Position numbers and translations under genes: made by a program
Origin: Sedimenticola sp.
GTDB lineage: Bacteria; Pseudomonadota; Gammaproteobacteria; Chromatiales; Chromatiaceae
Direction: 5' to 3'
NCBI GenBank assembly: GCA_002869585.1
Contig: PKUO01000045.1
Location: 62,001-126,000, forward strand
DNA: 64,000 nucleotides
In this document: one piece after another, positions 47,684 to 58,805 of the stretch
How positions within the stretch are numbered: position 1 is the first letter of the stretch
How the letters are laid out: each line of letters begins with the position of its first letter
The notes under the pieces: model-generated
Databases searched by the model: none
What the model was told of the DNA's origin: nothing
What the model saw: the letters and a program-made list of their open reading frames with translations, nothing else

Positions 47684-49669
47684 GTGTGGAATATACGGCT
47701 CCTTGGATGTCTGGACATACGGTTTGAGTCCAATCCACCGCTTAGCTTGCCTTCCCGCAAGGCCGAGGCGCTGCTTGTCGTGCTTGCGCGACAACCCGGA
47801 AAAAAGTATTCCCGTGAGATGCTTGCCGCGTTGCTATGGCCCGAGAGCCAGCAATCCAATGCCCGCAGCAGCTTGCGTCAAACACTGAAACATCTCCGCC
47901 AGTCACTAACGATGCCCAACCAAGAGGCGATCGCGGTAGGAGACGACTCGCTGGCAATTGATCCGGCGCTCTTCGAAGTCGATGTTGTGCGCTTTGAGGA
48001 GCTGAGCGAGAGGGGAACCCGGTCATCACTTGAGAAGGCTGTAGATCTCTACCAAGGGGATTTTTTAGCAGGGGTTATAGACCCGACTGAGCCGTTTGCC
48101 GAGTGGGTTATGTTTGAGCGCATGCAGCTGCGTGAGCGGATTGTTGTTGTGCTTGAGAAGCTCTTGCACGGCGACCTGAGCGATGGCCGAACCGCGCACT
48201 CTATTCAGAGAGTGGTTGGTTTACTTGCGCTCGATCCGTTAGATGAGCGAATGCATAGGCTATTGATGCGACTCTATCTGGAACAAGACCGCCGAAGCGC
48301 AGCACTCGAGCAATACCGCTTATGCTGTGCTGTCCTTCAGCAGAAGCTTGGCGTGCGACCTGAACCGCAGACAGAGGCGCTTTATCGCCAGATTTTACAG
48401 AGGAATCAGCACAGCCCTCAAGAAACACAACCACAAACGGCACAGGATGCGATTCTGTCTAGACCCGCAGTTGCGGTACTCCCATTCGCCAACCTAAGTG
48501 GTGATCCGAATCAAACCTATTTATCGGATGGTATCAGTGAAGACATCATTACCCTGCTAGCCGGCTGGCGTCGTTTTCCCCTTATTGCCAGCAGTTCCTC
48601 TCTGACTTATAGGGATGGATCAAAAGATATCCGGCATATCGCGGATGAACTCGGTGCAGGATACGTGGTCACTGGATCGGTCCGCCAAGCAGGCAAACGC
48701 GCACGTATCAATGCCCGGCTTATCGAATCCCAATCGGGCTATGTCCATTGGACAAAACGATACGATCTGAATTTCAGTGATATTCTTGAAGCGCAGGAGG
48801 ATATTGCCGAGAGGATAGCAGCGGCAATCGAACCGGCGTTGGAGCATGCCGAACTCGGGCGCATAGCGACGATACGCACCGACGATGTGAGTGCATGGGA
48901 TTATTTCCTGCGGGGCGCCTCAATCTTGCACCGCTATACGCTAGAGAGCAACGCCCAGGCATTAAAGAGTTTCCAGCAAGCCATCGAACTCGATCATGGC
49001 TACAGCGATGCCTACACGGGACTTGCCTTGAGCTATCTGAGAAATCTTTTAATCAAGTCACCAAGCAGTAGCGGCAAGGATGATAAGTGTGATCATGATA
49101 AACAGTTGGCCCTGGCCTTTGAGGCAGCGCGAAAGGCGGTAGCGCTTGATCCGAATTCCTCAGATGCCCACCTTCAAGTGGGTACTGCGTATGTATGGGT
49201 TGAAGATCTAGGCGCCGCGATATCTGAAACAGAACTCGCAGTCGAACTCAATCCGAGCAATGCGCACGCGCGAATGGCTCTTGGCAACCGCCTTGATCTC
49301 ATTGGCCGGAATGCTGAAGGGATCGAGCAGATGAAGCATTCGTTAGAGCTCAATCCCCGTTACCTGAACAGATGGAATTACATGGGGTACCTTTCCCGCG
49401 CCTATATTGACTCCCGTCAGTGTGATGAAGCCCTGTCCTGGGCGAAAAAGGCGTTACGACTCAGACCCGATCAGCCCGAAGCACACTTCCGAGTTGCGGT
49501 CTGCCTCGCACACCTTGGTCAACCTCTTGAAGCTCAGACTGCTTTAGCGGAATGCGAACGGTTATGTCCAGGATTTGTCACCATGAAAGCATCTTGGAAA
49601 CCCTACTCTGACACGGACCGTAATGAAAACTATTTCGCAGGTCTGCGGCGATTGTCTCTCTGTGACTGA
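47684..49669 (+). CDS. SARP/CadC-like regulator with BTAD, TolB-like (FlgO) domain and TPRs
   Basis: 661 residues. Residues 1-95 are a winged helix of the Trans_reg_C type (GCLDIRFESNPPLSLPSRKAE, LAALLWPESQQSNARSSLR). Residues about 100-245 are a bacterial transcriptional activation domain (FLAGVIDPTEPFAEWVMFER, RLLMRLYLEQDRRSAALEQY). Residues about 260-385 are the FlgO/TolB N-like domain (VAVLPFANLSGDPNQTYLSD, GAGYVVTGSVR). The rest is TPR repeats to residue 640. No membrane helix is evident, so it is probably cytosolic. The signal is unknown. It starts with GTG. Confidence 0.85.
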   Translation: MWNIRLLGCLDIRFESNPPLSLPSRKAEALLVVLARQPGKKYSREMLAALLWPESQQSNARSSLRQTLKHLRQSLTMPNQEAIAVGDDSLAIDPALFEVDVVRFEELSERGTRSSLEKAVDLYQGDFLAGVIDPTEPFAEWVMFERMQLRERIVVVLEKLLHGDLSDGRTAHSIQRVVGLLALDPLDERMHRLLMRLYLEQDRRSAALEQYRLCCAVLQQKLGVRPEPQTEALYRQILQRNQHSPQETQPQTAQDAILSRPAVAVLPFANLSGDPNQTYLSDGISEDIITLLAGWRRFPLIASSSSLTYRDGSKDIRHIADELGAGYVVTGSVRQAGKRARINARLIESQSGYVHWTKRYDLNFSDILEAQEDIAERIAAAIEPALEHAELGRIATIRTDDVSAWDYFLRGASILHRYTLESNAQALKSFQQAIELDHGYSDAYTGLALSYLRNLLIKSPSSSGKDDKCDHDKQLALAFEAARKAVALDPNSSDAHLQVGTAYVWVEDLGAAISETELAVELNPSNAHARMALGNRLDLIGRNAEGIEQMKHSLELNPRYLNRWNYMGYLSRAYIDSRQCDEALSWAKKALRLRPDQPEAHFRVAVCLAHLGQPLEAQTALAECERLCPGFVTMKASWKPYSDTDRNENYFAGLRRLSLCD

Positions 49670-50031
49670 TGTCCGACTGTGCAAGAATAGCAGCAATTTT
49701 GGCAATGCCTACATATCACTGATGTCGGTGTATTGCGACAAGCCTCCAGAATGCTGTCGATACAATCACATCTTTTTCCCCCGCTGGATTGCAGCGGTTT
49801 CCTTTCTCGATCCCGTTCTCCCCTGGTTTTTGCTGTCGCTCTGTATTTAAAAAAACAAATATATTCAGTGAGATAGGCGATATAAAAGAATTAAATTCAA
49901 GATTCTCTTCAGCCTGCCGATGACACTCTATTGAGTAATAACAGTACTTTTTCAAGAGACAACACTGTTGGCTGTTTGGGGTGATTGCTGTGGCTGCATA
50001 TAGAAATAAACCAAAAGACAGGGAACCTGGT
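49670..50031. other. Intergenic region before the TonB-dependent receptor
   Basis: 362 bases without a convincing gene. A weak hairpin (CCGCTG-GATTG-CAGCGG then TTT) at 49781-49800 may end the regulator transcript. An AT-rich stretch at 49848-49905 is the likely promoter zone of the receptor gene. Confidence 0.5.
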
Positions 50032-52107
50032 ATGGCAACGAACATATTCCAAAGAAAGCGTGCAAATGGAACCCTGCTTGTTCTCTGCTCATCCCTGCTG
50101 ATCTCTCCCCCGACATGGGCGAAAGAGACCGTTGAGTCTTTTCTGGATCTCCCGCTGGAAGACCTGCTCAGCATGCAGGTCACCTCGGTTTCCAAGAAAA
50201 AACAGAGTATTTCAGAGGCCCCCGCAGCGGTTTACGTGATCACCCAGGAGGATATCCAACGCTCCGGGGTAACCAGCATACCCGAGGCGCTACGCATGGC
50301 CCCTGGCATACAGGTGGCGCGCATCGATGCCAATAAATGGGCCATATCCAGTCGCGGATTCAATACCCAGTTTGCCAATAAACTGCTGGTGCTTATCGAT
50401 GGGCGCAGTGTCTATACGCCCAGCTATTCCGGTGTCTACTGGGAGATTCAGGACACCTTGCTGGAGGATATCGACCGAATCGAGGTGATCCGTGGGCCGG
50501 GTGCGACCCTCTGGGGTGCAAATGCGGTAAACGGGGTGATCAATATCATTACCAAGCAGGCTTCCGACACCCATGGAGGCGTTGTGGTGGCCGGCGCTGG
50601 TAATGAAGAGAAGGCCTTTGCAGGATTGCGCTACGGTGGCGCACTGAATGCCAGTACCCACGGGCGCTTATATCTGAAATTCAATGACCGGGACAGCAGC
50701 TATGCCACGGTCCTGCAGGATGAGGCAGGAGATGACTGGCTGTCGAAGCGTGCCGGATTCCGCCTGGATGGCGAACTATCGGAAGCCGATAGCTGGACCC
50801 TGCAGGGAGATGTCTACCAGACGGATCAGAATCAGATCATGGAGTATCTGTGGAAAGATCCCTATGACCCGGCGAACAGCATCTATGCTCCCCTCTACGA
50901 CGGCAATTATACGCCTGATGCATTTGAATCCTCCGGCTGGAACCTGCTGGGACGTTGGGAACACAGCTTTTCCGAAGACTCAGCATCCTCTTTACAGGTC
51001 TACTACGATCATACCGATCGGGATGAGGATGTGATTCGTCAGATAAACGATACTCTGGATATCGATTTTCACCATCGCTTCAAACCCATGGAGAGGCATG
51101 ATGTGGTCTGGGGATTGGGCTACCGTCGGGTTAGTGATGAGTTTGGTAATACCTTTGCTGCATCACTGCTGCCTGCCGAGGGTGTCAATGAGCTCTACAG
51201 CGCCTTCGTACAGGATGAAATCGAACTCGTACCGGACCGGCTACGCCTGACCCTGGGCTCGAAGTTTGAGATGAACGATTACACCGGCTTTGAAGTTCAG
51301 CCAAGTATTCGCCTGCTCTGGCGGGCGAGTGAAACCAGCAGCTACTGGGCATCGGTCTCTCGTGCGGTTAAAACCCCGGCCAGGCTGGAAGACGGCTCGC
51401 GGATTGTGGCTCAGGTTGTCCCAGCGGTTCCCGGGGTTATTCCATTTCCGGTTGTTTTCACCACAACGGGTAACAATGAATTCGAGAGTGAAACCCAGAT
51501 TGCCTATGAGCTGGGCTACCGCGTTCAACCCAGAGAGAATATCTACTTCGATTTGGCGCTGTTTTACAACAACTATGACAATCTGCTGAGCTTTGAAAGG
51601 GATCTGACCTCAACACTCGCATCCACTGTCACTGATGCCAGTTTTGACAATAAAATGGCTCTGCACAGTTACGGCCTGGAACTGGCCAGTGACTGGCGCC
51701 CCAAAGAGTGGTGGCGACTTCAGGCCAACTACGCTTTTATCCGTCTGTCGGGCGAGGTGGACAATGACAGTCAGGATCTTATCAGCGTTCCGACCATCGA
51801 GGGCTCAACACCGCGTCATCAGGTTTCCATTCGTTCCCACATGGATCTGGTCCATAACTGGTCGCTGGATCTGTGGGCCAACTGGACTGACAAGCTGAAA
51901 CGCAGCAGCCTGTCGGATGAGGTGGAAACCCCAGCGTTTACCAGTCTCAACGCCCGGCTGGCCTGGCAACCTGCAAAGAATTTGGAGCTCTCCCTGACAG
52001 GTCGGAACTTGCTGGATAGTCGCCATCAGGAATTTGTCGCTGAGAATCTGATCACCGAGACGCAGGTGGAGCGCTCGATCTTTGCCCAGGTGCGTTGGAA
52101 ATTCTAG
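50032..52107 (+). CDS. TonB-dependent outer-membrane receptor
   Basis: 691 residues from the ATG at 50032, which gives a normal signal peptide (to about residue 32, PPTWA). The plug domain spans about 40-170: VTSVSKKKQSISEAPAAVYV, SIPEALRMAPGIQVARI, LVLIDGRSVYTPSYSGVYWE and RIEVIRGPGATLWGANAVNG. The remaining 500 residues are the 22-strand barrel ending in FAQVRWKF. The short pre-plug DLPLEDLLSMQV is a TonB-box-like or secretin-like leader found in this subgroup. The substrate is unknown. It lies just before a YfiR-like gene and a CHASE8-like kinase, suggesting signalling rather than only uptake. Confidence 0.92.
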   Translation: MATNIFQRKRANGTLLVLCSSLLISPPTWAKETVESFLDLPLEDLLSMQVTSVSKKKQSISEAPAAVYVITQEDIQRSGVTSIPEALRMAPGIQVARIDANKWAISSRGFNTQFANKLLVLIDGRSVYTPSYSGVYWEIQDTLLEDIDRIEVIRGPGATLWGANAVNGVINIITKQASDTHGGVVVAGAGNEEKAFAGLRYGGALNASTHGRLYLKFNDRDSSYATVLQDEAGDDWLSKRAGFRLDGELSEADSWTLQGDVYQTDQNQIMEYLWKDPYDPANSIYAPLYDGNYTPDAFESSGWNLLGRWEHSFSEDSASSLQVYYDHTDRDEDVIRQINDTLDIDFHHRFKPMERHDVVWGLGYRRVSDEFGNTFAASLLPAEGVNELYSAFVQDEIELVPDRLRLTLGSKFEMNDYTGFEVQPSIRLLWRASETSSYWASVSRAVKTPARLEDGSRIVAQVVPAVPGVIPFPVVFTTTGNNEFESETQIAYELGYRVQPRENIYFDLALFYNNYDNLLSFERDLTSTLASTVTDASFDNKMALHSYGLELASDWRPKEWWRLQANYAFIRLSGEVDNDSQDLISVPTIEGSTPRHQVSIRSHMDLVHNWSLDLWANWTDKLKRSSLSDEVETPAFTSLNARLAWQPAKNLELSLTGRNLLDSRHQEFVAENLITETQVERSIFAQVRWKF

Positions 52108-52140
52108 GTCCAATACCGTCCAGAATGACTGATTCTAAAC

Positions 52141-52707
52141 ATGATGCCTAAATACACAGCAAGACTTTTCAGCTATCCAGCCTGGCTGGCCGGGCTGCTG
52201 TGTCTGTTGCTGGTTGTCCCTGTCTCCATGCGGGTAGACGCCGCGCAGCCTGCCTCTGCCGAGTATCAGTTGAAGGCGGCGCTGATCTACAAACTGACAA
52301 AATTCGTCAAATGGCCAAATGGTTCAGAGCTGGAAAAATTTAGTATCTGTATTCTCGGTGAGGATTACTTCGGCTCATCCATCAATGCCCTGGAGGAGCG
52401 TGAGGTGAACGGCTTGCCGATCGTCATAAGGCGTTTCGCCCAGTCCGAGTCGGTTGATCATCGCTGCAGGGTACTCTTTGTCAGCGATTCCAAGCAGGCC
52501 TTTGTCGAGTCTATTTTGCAGAATTACGCAAAGCTGCCGATACTGACCATAAGTGACATGGATGATTTTTCTGAAAAAGGGGGAATTATCCAGTTCACTG
52601 CGGGTGAAAAAAGGATTGGTTTCCAGATTAACAATGGTCGTGCAAAGAGCGCTGGCCTGACCATTGCGGCTCCACTGCTGGAACTCGCAACTACGGTGAT
52701 TCAATAG
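52141..52707 (+). CDS. YfiR-family (DUF4154) periplasmic regulator
   Basis: 188 residues with a signal peptide (cleavage after VDA or so). The mature part has SAEYQLKAALIYKLTKFVKW, then cysteines 70 and 109 (FSICILGED, HRCRVLFVSD), and GGIIQFTAGEKRIGFQINNG near the end. The pair spacing resembles the first disulfide of Pseudomonas YfiR as I recall it. YfiR holds the CHASE8 diguanylate cyclase YfiN inactive. The next gene, 15 bases on, encodes a CHASE8-like kinase. Confidence 0.9.
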   Translation: MMPKYTARLFSYPAWLAGLLCLLLVVPVSMRVDAAQPASAEYQLKAALIYKLTKFVKWPNGSELEKFSICILGEDYFGSSINALEEREVNGLPIVIRRFAQSESVDHRCRVLFVSDSKQAFVESILQNYAKLPILTISDMDDFSEKGGIIQFTAGEKRIGFQINNGRAKSAGLTIAAPLLELATTVIQ

Positions 52708-52722
52708 TCGATATGACAGGCG

Positions 52723-55700
52723 ATGAATTTATTTACTAATCTCAGCATCGGGCAGAAACTCAGACGCATGATCGTGCTGATCAGCGCGGCTGCGCTTCTT
52801 GCCGCCTCGATTATCTTTGTCACCATTGAGGTTTTCTCCTACCGCAAATCCATGGTGGATCACATCTCGGTACTGGCGAATGTGATTGCCACCAATACAA
52901 CGGCGTCACTGCTGTTCGATGACCCGGAGACCGGCGAACGCCTGCTGCAGTCGCTGAGAGCAGAGCAGGCGGTAACCCGCGCTCATCTTTTCGATTTGGA
53001 TGGACACCTCTTTGCCTCCTATGTAGATCCCTCTGAGTCCGAATTATTTGTCTCAGAACCAGACTGGGATTGGCTGAGTGTGGCCTTTATCGATGCCAAG
53101 GCGGATTTTCGTTTTGAGAACAATGATGATCTCGACCTGGTGCAGCCCATTCTATTCGAAAATCGGGTTATCGGCTTTGTGCATGTCGAAACCAACCTGA
53201 ATCAGCTCTACAGCCAGATCCTCAGCTATCTGGAGAGTGTGGGGATATTACTGGCCAGTATTCTGGTGGCGGTGTTTTTCTTGAGCGCAGCGGTGCAGAG
53301 GCGCATCTCCGGTCCGATTCTCAATCTGGTGGATTTAATGCGTGATGTCTCGCGCTCCCAGGATTTCAGTCTGCGGCTGCCTCCCGGGGAAAAGGATGAG
53401 ATAGGAACACTGATTGGTGGTTTCAACACCATGCTGTCGGAGATCGAGGCGCGGGACAAGTCTCTCGAAAAGTATCGTGATGAGCTGGAACAGAAGGTAG
53501 AGGAGCGTACCGTTCGCCTGCTGGAGTCGAAAGAGGCCGCGGAGGCGGCAAGTCGGGCGAAGAGCGAATTTCTGGCGACCATGAGTCACGAAATCAGGAC
53601 ACCGATGAACGGTGTGCTGGGCATGACCGAACTGCTGCTTGACAGTGGTCTGGATGAGCGCGCCAGGCGACTGGCGGACACCGCGCACCGTTCGGCAGAG
53701 ACCCTGCTGGGGGTGATCAACGACATTCTCGACTTCTCCAAGATAGAGGCGGATAAGCTGCAGCTCAGCAAGGAGGATTTTGATCTCCGTACACTGCTCG
53801 AAGACACCCTGGAGATGGTAGCGGGACAGGCCTATCAGAAAGGGTTGGAGCTGGTGCCGAAACTCGATCTGAACCTGCCGCGCTGGGTGCATGGCGATGT
53901 GGTCAGGCTGCGTCAGATACTGGTCAATCTGCTCGGGAATTCAGTCAAATTCACCCAGCGTGGCGAGGTGCGCCTGCATTGTCAGGTTGATGAACGCCGG
54001 GTCGATCGCATCAGTCTGCTGTTTGAAATATCAGATACCGGACCTGGAATTTCATTGGCACAGCAGACGGAGATTTTTGAGGCCTTCAAACAGGCGGACG
54101 GCTCTACAACCCGCCGCTATGGGGGCACCGGACTGGGGCTGGCGATTGCCAAACGTCTGGTGGAGTTGATGGGCGGTGAGATCACTTTGGCGAGTAATCC
54201 AGGTGAGGGCGCCAATTTCCGTTTTACTGTTGAGCTCGAGCCGGCGGTCAACTCCCATGTGGAGACTGCTGGTCCGGATATTCTCAGGGGCGTCAGGGCT
54301 TTGATCGTTGATGATCACGATACCAACCGGGAGATTTTGCACGACCAGGTGATTGCCTGGGGGATGCGCAATGGAAGTACCGCATCGGGTATCGATGCCC
54401 TCTCGATTTTGCGCAAGGCCGCCAGCCTGAATGATCCCTATCAGGTCGTGTTGCTCGATTGGCATATGCCTGAGATGAACGGACTCGAACTGGCGGCATT
54501 GATTCACACTGATAAATCCATACCCCCGCTGCATCTGATTATGCTCAGTTCTGCCGGTATTGATTCCGACTCAGATGAGGTGCGCAAGGCCGGAATTTCC
54601 CGCTTCCTGCATAAACCGGTGCGCCAAAATCAGTTGATGGAATGCCTGTGCGAGGTGCTGGGGGAAAAAATACCCAAACCGTTCAGGCAAAAGAAAACCT
54701 CGGACAAACTCAACGCCCGTATTCTTCTTGCGGAAGACAACCCGGTCAATCAGGAAGTTGCCCAGGGCATGCTGGAGATTTTTGGCTGTCGCGTGGATGT
54801 TGTGGTAGATGGTGTCAAGGCGCTGGAGGCAGTCACCAAAAACAGGTATGACCTGGTATTGATGGATTGCCACATGCCGGAACTGGATGGTTTCAGCGCT
54901 GCCAAGGAGATACGCCTGTTCGAACGCGCCCAGGGCAGTCAGCGTGTGCCAATCATTGCGCTGACCGCCGACGTGCAAAAGGGAATCCAGCAACAGTGTG
55001 CTTCGGCCGGTATGGATGATTACCTGAGCAAGCCGTTCAACCAGAAGGTTCTGGGCGATATGCTGAAAAAATGGCTGGCATCGGTTGATGCTGACCTTGA
55101 AAAGGCTGGATCGATCACACAAAGCGAGGAAGGCAAACTTTTACCGCTCGATTATCAGCAGATTGAGCAACTGCGCGTGCTTGGCGAGATGAGTGGTCGA
55201 GATGTGCTGGGCAATGCCATCAAACACTACCTGAAAGATACAGCGGGCGATTTTGAGAATCTGGTTAAGGCCTGTCAGCAAGGAAATACAGTAAGAGTGC
55301 GTCAGATTGCCCATAGCCTCAAATCCAGTAGCGCCAGCCTCGGCGCCACGGTGCTGGCGGGCTATTTCCGCACCATTGAGAGTGCCGCCAGAGAAGAGCG
55401 CTTGGACGAAGTAGGGGATCTGCTGGAAACAGTGGATCTCGAATTACGGCAGGTGTTTGAGGCGCTGAAACAGGTTGTCAGACCGCCATCGGTATCCAAT
55501 GAGGCACTCCAACCTGAAGAGGTTAATGAGCCGGCATTGGAAAGAATATTGCTGGTCGATGATGACCGGGCGTTCAGACAGCTGACAACAGATGCACTGA
55601 GCGGGGCCGGGTTTACGGTCGATGAAGCGGCCAGTGGGGCAGAGGCGCTGGATAAGATCAAGGCTCAGCCACCACAGCTGGTGTTGCTCGATGCGCTGAT

Positions 55701-57609
55701 GGAGGATATGGACGGCTTCCAGGTCTGTGAAACACTGCGCGCCCTGCCTGATGGAGAAACCATTCCCGTGTTCATGGTCACGGGGCTGGATGACGTTGAT
55801 TCTGTTGACCGTGCGTTTGATTCCGGCGCGACCAGCTTCATCAGCAAGCCGGTGAACTATACCGATCTCATACACCGGATACGCTTCCAGATCAGGGCCG
55901 CGAATGATGCCAGAGAACTGCAGGCGAGCCGGGAACAGCTGGCGACGGCCCAGCGTATTGCCAAGCTGGGCTACTGGCGTTGGAACTACAAGAACGGTGA
56001 ATTCCATATCTCGGGTAACCTGGCACAGATGCTGGGTGTCGACCAGACGCAGTTCGGCAGCAGGCTGAATGACTACATCGAATACATCCACCCGGAAGAT
56101 CGTGGTTACATCAAAAACATCATCACCACGGTAGTCAGCGGCGGACCTCTGGAGCCCGTGGATTATCGCCTGGAGATAGGGCAGAGCAAGCCGATTATCG
56201 TGCATCAGGAGTTGGATCTGGCCTCCATCGATCAGCATGTGATCCTCGGGACCATTCAGAACATCACCCAGCAGCGTGCGGCCGAGAGGCGCATCCGCGA
56301 ACTGGCTTACTCCGACGAACTCACCGGCCTTGCCAGCCGGGCCTATTTTTACAAGCATCTACAGGACATGATCAAGGCATCCCAGCGCCGCCTGACCCGG
56401 TTTGCCTTGCTCTATCTGGACCTGGATGGTTTCAAGGACGTCAACGACAGCATGGGGCACGATGCGGGCGATGTCCTGCTCAAGGTGGTTGCCAAGCGGT
56501 TGCAATCGGTATTGCGCGAGACGGATTTCGTGGCCCGTCTGAGTGGCGATGAATTTTGTATCCTGGTCGATGACGTATCCAATGAATATGCCGCCGCCGA
56601 TGTCGCCAGTCGCTGTCTTGAGGAGATCAACAAGCCGGTTGATCTGTCAGGTCAGCAGATACGTCCCCGGGTCAGTATCGGTATCGCCTATTTTCCCGAG
56701 TACGGCAACGATCTGCAGACCCTGTTAAAGGCAGCCGATAGCGCAATGTATGCGGCCAAGGAAGATGGCAAACACCGCTATGCCTTCTACAAGCCTGAGT
56801 TGACTGTCCAGGCAGAGCACAGGCTTCAGGTCGAAGAGGAGCTTCGCCGCGCACTGGATCAGGGAGATCTTGAAATCTTCTACCAGCCCCAGGTTCAGCT
56901 TGAGAGCGGAAATGTATTTGGACTGGAGGCGCTCACACGTTGGAACCACCCGCACATCGGTGTCATTCCTCCAGATGAGTTCATTGCCGTAGCCGAGCGC
57001 ATAGGTGTCATTGAGCGCCTGGGCGAATGGCTGATCAGGTCCGCCTGCCAGCAGGCGGCGGCATGGAAGGGCGAGAATATACCCTTCGGCAGAATTGCCC
57101 TGAATATCTCTCCGCTACACTTTGAGAACCCGTCCATTGTCCAGACGGTTGCCAAGGCGATCGATGAGGCCGCTATTGATCCTGGCGATATCGAACTGGA
57201 GATCACGGAATCCGTGGTGCATAGCAATAATAATCTTGAGACCTTCAAACGCTTGCGTGCCTTGGGGGTGAAGATCGCGATTGATGATTTTGGTACGGGT
57301 TACTCGTCGCTCGGATCATTGAAAAAGCTGCCGATAGACTGTCTCAAGATCGACCAGATGTTCCTGATCGATATGCTGAATGACCCTGATACATCGGTGT
57401 TACTGGGTACGATTGTCGGCATGGCCAACGCCCTGGGTTACAGGGTATTGGCGGAAGGTGTTGAAAGCCAGGATCAGATTACGGTATTGCAGGGCATAGG
57501 TTGCGAGTTTGCCCAGGGCTACTACTTCAGTCCTCCGGTCGCAGCACAGCATGTACCCCAACTGTTTGTGAAAAGTTTCAAACCGGATTTTTCCAGGGCA
57601 GTCGGATGA
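52723..57609 (+). CDS. Giant CHASE8-like hybrid histidine kinase with three REC, Hpt, PAS, GGDEF and EAL domains
   Basis: 1628 residues. Two membrane helices (about 13-33 and 165-190) bracket a periplasmic CHASE8-like domain ([20 protein letters not shown]), then HAMP. HisKA has His289; HATPase_c has [11 protein letters not shown] and [15 protein letters not shown]1 starts near 527, REC2 has Asp715, Hpt has His864 and REC3 lies at about 941-1060. A PAS domain (about 1070-1185) is followed by GGDEF with SGDEF at 1274-1278 and EAL with Glu1402 in GLEALTRW, plus [10 protein letters not shown]. The key residues of both c-di-GMP domains are present. It combines YfiN-like sensing with a phosphorelay in one chain. 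It forms an operon with the YfiR-like gene. Confidence 0.93.
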   Translation: MNLFTNLSIGQKLRRMIVLISAAALLAASIIFVTIEVFSYRKSMVDHISVLANVIATNTTASLLFDDPETGERLLQSLRAEQAVTRAHLFDLDGHLFASYVDPSESELFVSEPDWDWLSVAFIDAKADFRFENNDDLDLVQPILFENRVIGFVHVETNLNQLYSQILSYLESVGILLASILVAVFFLSAAVQRRISGPILNLVDLMRDVSRSQDFSLRLPPGEKDEIGTLIGGFNTMLSEIEARDKSLEKYRDELEQKVEERTVRLLESKEAAEAASRAKSEFLATMSHEIRTPMNGVLGMTELLLDSGLDERARRLADTAHRSAETLLGVINDILDFSKIEADKLQLSKEDFDLRTLLEDTLEMVAGQAYQKGLELVPKLDLNLPRWVHGDVVRLRQILVNLLGNSVKFTQRGEVRLHCQVDERRVDRISLLFEISDTGPGISLAQQTEIFEAFKQADGSTTRRYGGTGLGLAIAKRLVELMGGEITLASNPGEGANFRFTVELEPAVNSHVETAGPDILRGVRALIVDDHDTNREILHDQVIAWGMRNGSTASGIDALSILRKAASLNDPYQVVLLDWHMPEMNGLELAALIHTDKSIPPLHLIMLSSAGIDSDSDEVRKAGISRFLHKPVRQNQLMECLCEVLGEKIPKPFRQKKTSDKLNARILLAEDNPVNQEVAQGMLEIFGCRVDVVVDGVKALEAVTKNRYDLVLMDCHMPELDGFSAAKEIRLFERAQGSQRVPIIALTADVQKGIQQQCASAGMDDYLSKPFNQKVLGDMLKKWLASVDADLEKAGSITQSEEGKLLPLDYQQIEQLRVLGEMSGRDVLGNAIKHYLKDTAGDFENLVKACQQGNTVRVRQIAHSLKSSSASLGATVLAGYFRTIESAAREERLDEVGDLLETVDLELRQVFEALKQVVRPPSVSNEALQPEEVNEPALERILLVDDDRAFRQLTTDALSGAGFTVDEAASGAEALDKIKAQPPQLVLLDALMEDMDGFQVCETLRALPDGETIPVFMVTGLDDVDSVDRAFDSGATSFISKPVNYTDLIHRIRFQIRAANDARELQASREQLATAQRIAKLGYWRWNYKNGEFHISGNLAQMLGVDQTQFGSRLNDYIEYIHPEDRGYIKNIITTVVSGGPLEPVDYRLEIGQSKPIIVHQELDLASIDQHVILGTIQNITQQRAAERRIRELAYSDELTGLASRAYFYKHLQDMIKASQRRLTRFALLYLDLDGFKDVNDSMGHDAGDVLLKVVAKRLQSVLRETDFVARLSGDEFCILVDDVSNEYAAADVASRCLEEINKPVDLSGQQIRPRVSIGIAYFPEYGNDLQTLLKAADSAMYAAKEDGKHRYAFYKPELTVQAEHRLQVEEELRRALDQGDLEIFYQPQVQLESGNVFGLEALTRWNHPHIGVIPPDEFIAVAERIGVIERLGEWLIRSACQQAAAWKGENIPFGRIALNISPLHFENPSIVQTVAKAIDEAAIDPGDIELEITESVVHSNNNLETFKRLRALGVKIAIDDFGTGYSSLGSLKKLPIDCLKIDQMFLIDMLNDPDTSVLLGTIVGMANALGYRVLAEGVESQDQITVLQGIGCEFAQGYYFSPPVAAQHVPQLFVKSFKPDFSRAVG

Positions 57610-57654
57610 TCAAAGACTACACTCAAGATATATCTGTATAGACAACGGATTGGT

Positions 57655-58521
57655 ATGACTGACAACCATTTACGCAACGATGTGTTAACCCGCCTGAATA
57701 CCCGGCAACTGCCCATTTTGCCACCAGGCGCATCGCAATTGTTGCGCTCGCTGACTGACGACACTATCAGCTATGCCGATCTGGCAAAGGTGATCGAGCG
57801 TTTCCCCACAATTGCCGCGCGTCTCATCAGCCTGGCCAATTCATCCTGGTCATCACCCGTCAGCCCGATTGTATCCTTGGAATCGGCCTGCGCAAGACTG
57901 GGGTTCGCGGTGGTTCGCAGTGTCGGCATCGCGTTGGCTATCGCAGCTCCCTTTAATCCCAAGAAATGCCCGGGTTTCGATGCCCAGCGATATTGGTGCA
58001 GCGCTTTGTTGACCGCAGACGCCACTGCCTGGCTGTCGATGTCGGTCGAGCCGGATCTAAGAATCGACGCCGCAGGCGCACGCGCGGCTGGTCTCCTGCA
58101 TAACCTTGGGTTGCTGTGGTTGGTCGACCTGTTCCCCGGTGAGGCCAACCAGGTGTTTAAGAGGACTGCCGAGAATAGTGATCTCAACTTGAATCAACTG
58201 TTGATCGAACGGATAGGGCTGGACTACTGTGAGGCCGGTGGCGTGCTGGCCACCGCCTGGAAATTGCCGGAACCGCTCGTAGTGGCGATGGTCGGCCATG
58301 CCAATCCGGATTATGAGAATGGTCACTGGCAATGGGCTGCGCTGGTAGGGGTGGCCGAGTCCATGTCCAGGGCGCTGTTGCTTGATTGCCCCTGGCAACC
58401 AGTTGACGAACGGATTGAACGCCTGGGTTTTGATGATGAGACCGTCGGGCAGGTGTTTGACCGGTTATCCAAGCAGTCCGAACAAACCCGGGAATTGGCC
58501 AAAAGTTTATTTGGACAATAG
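57655..58521 (+). CDS. HDOD-domain protein
   Basis: 288 residues. HDOD core features are ILPPGASQLLRSLTDDTISY, DLAKVIERFPTIAARLISLANS, RLGFAVVRSVGIALAIAAPF and AGLLHNLGLLWLVDLFPGE. HDOD proteins lack full HD catalytic residues and act in signalling hubs of c-di-GMP and two-component networks. It starts 45 bases after the giant kinase-GGDEF-EAL gene and probably shares its transcript. Confidence 0.88.
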   Translation: MTDNHLRNDVLTRLNTRQLPILPPGASQLLRSLTDDTISYADLAKVIERFPTIAARLISLANSSWSSPVSPIVSLESACARLGFAVVRSVGIALAIAAPFNPKKCPGFDAQRYWCSALLTADATAWLSMSVEPDLRIDAAGARAAGLLHNLGLLWLVDLFPGEANQVFKRTAENSDLNLNQLLIERIGLDYCEAGGVLATAWKLPEPLVVAMVGHANPDYENGHWQWAALVGVAESMSRALLLDCPWQPVDERIERLGFDDETVGQVFDRLSKQSEQTRELAKSLFGQ

Positions 58522-58805
58522 CAAGGGTTATCCCCAGGAGAAGCCGAGTATCCTCAGCGAACCCGGGCATCTCACGCCAGTTTGATCTGTCAGGACTTTT
58601 CCTGATGCTCCTCTGCAAGTGCCTGTTCTAAGCCATTCCTGTGTGGTAATGTCGGTTTAGAATAATTCCACAAACATCTGCAACATACTAAATATTCATA
58701 AATTCCATGGATAAATGCCAGGTTATTAAGGGTTGGTCTGCAGCGTGGGAAATAATAAATCAATAAAACAATACCAAATGTAAACTGCATTTTGAGGGAG
58801 GCTCC

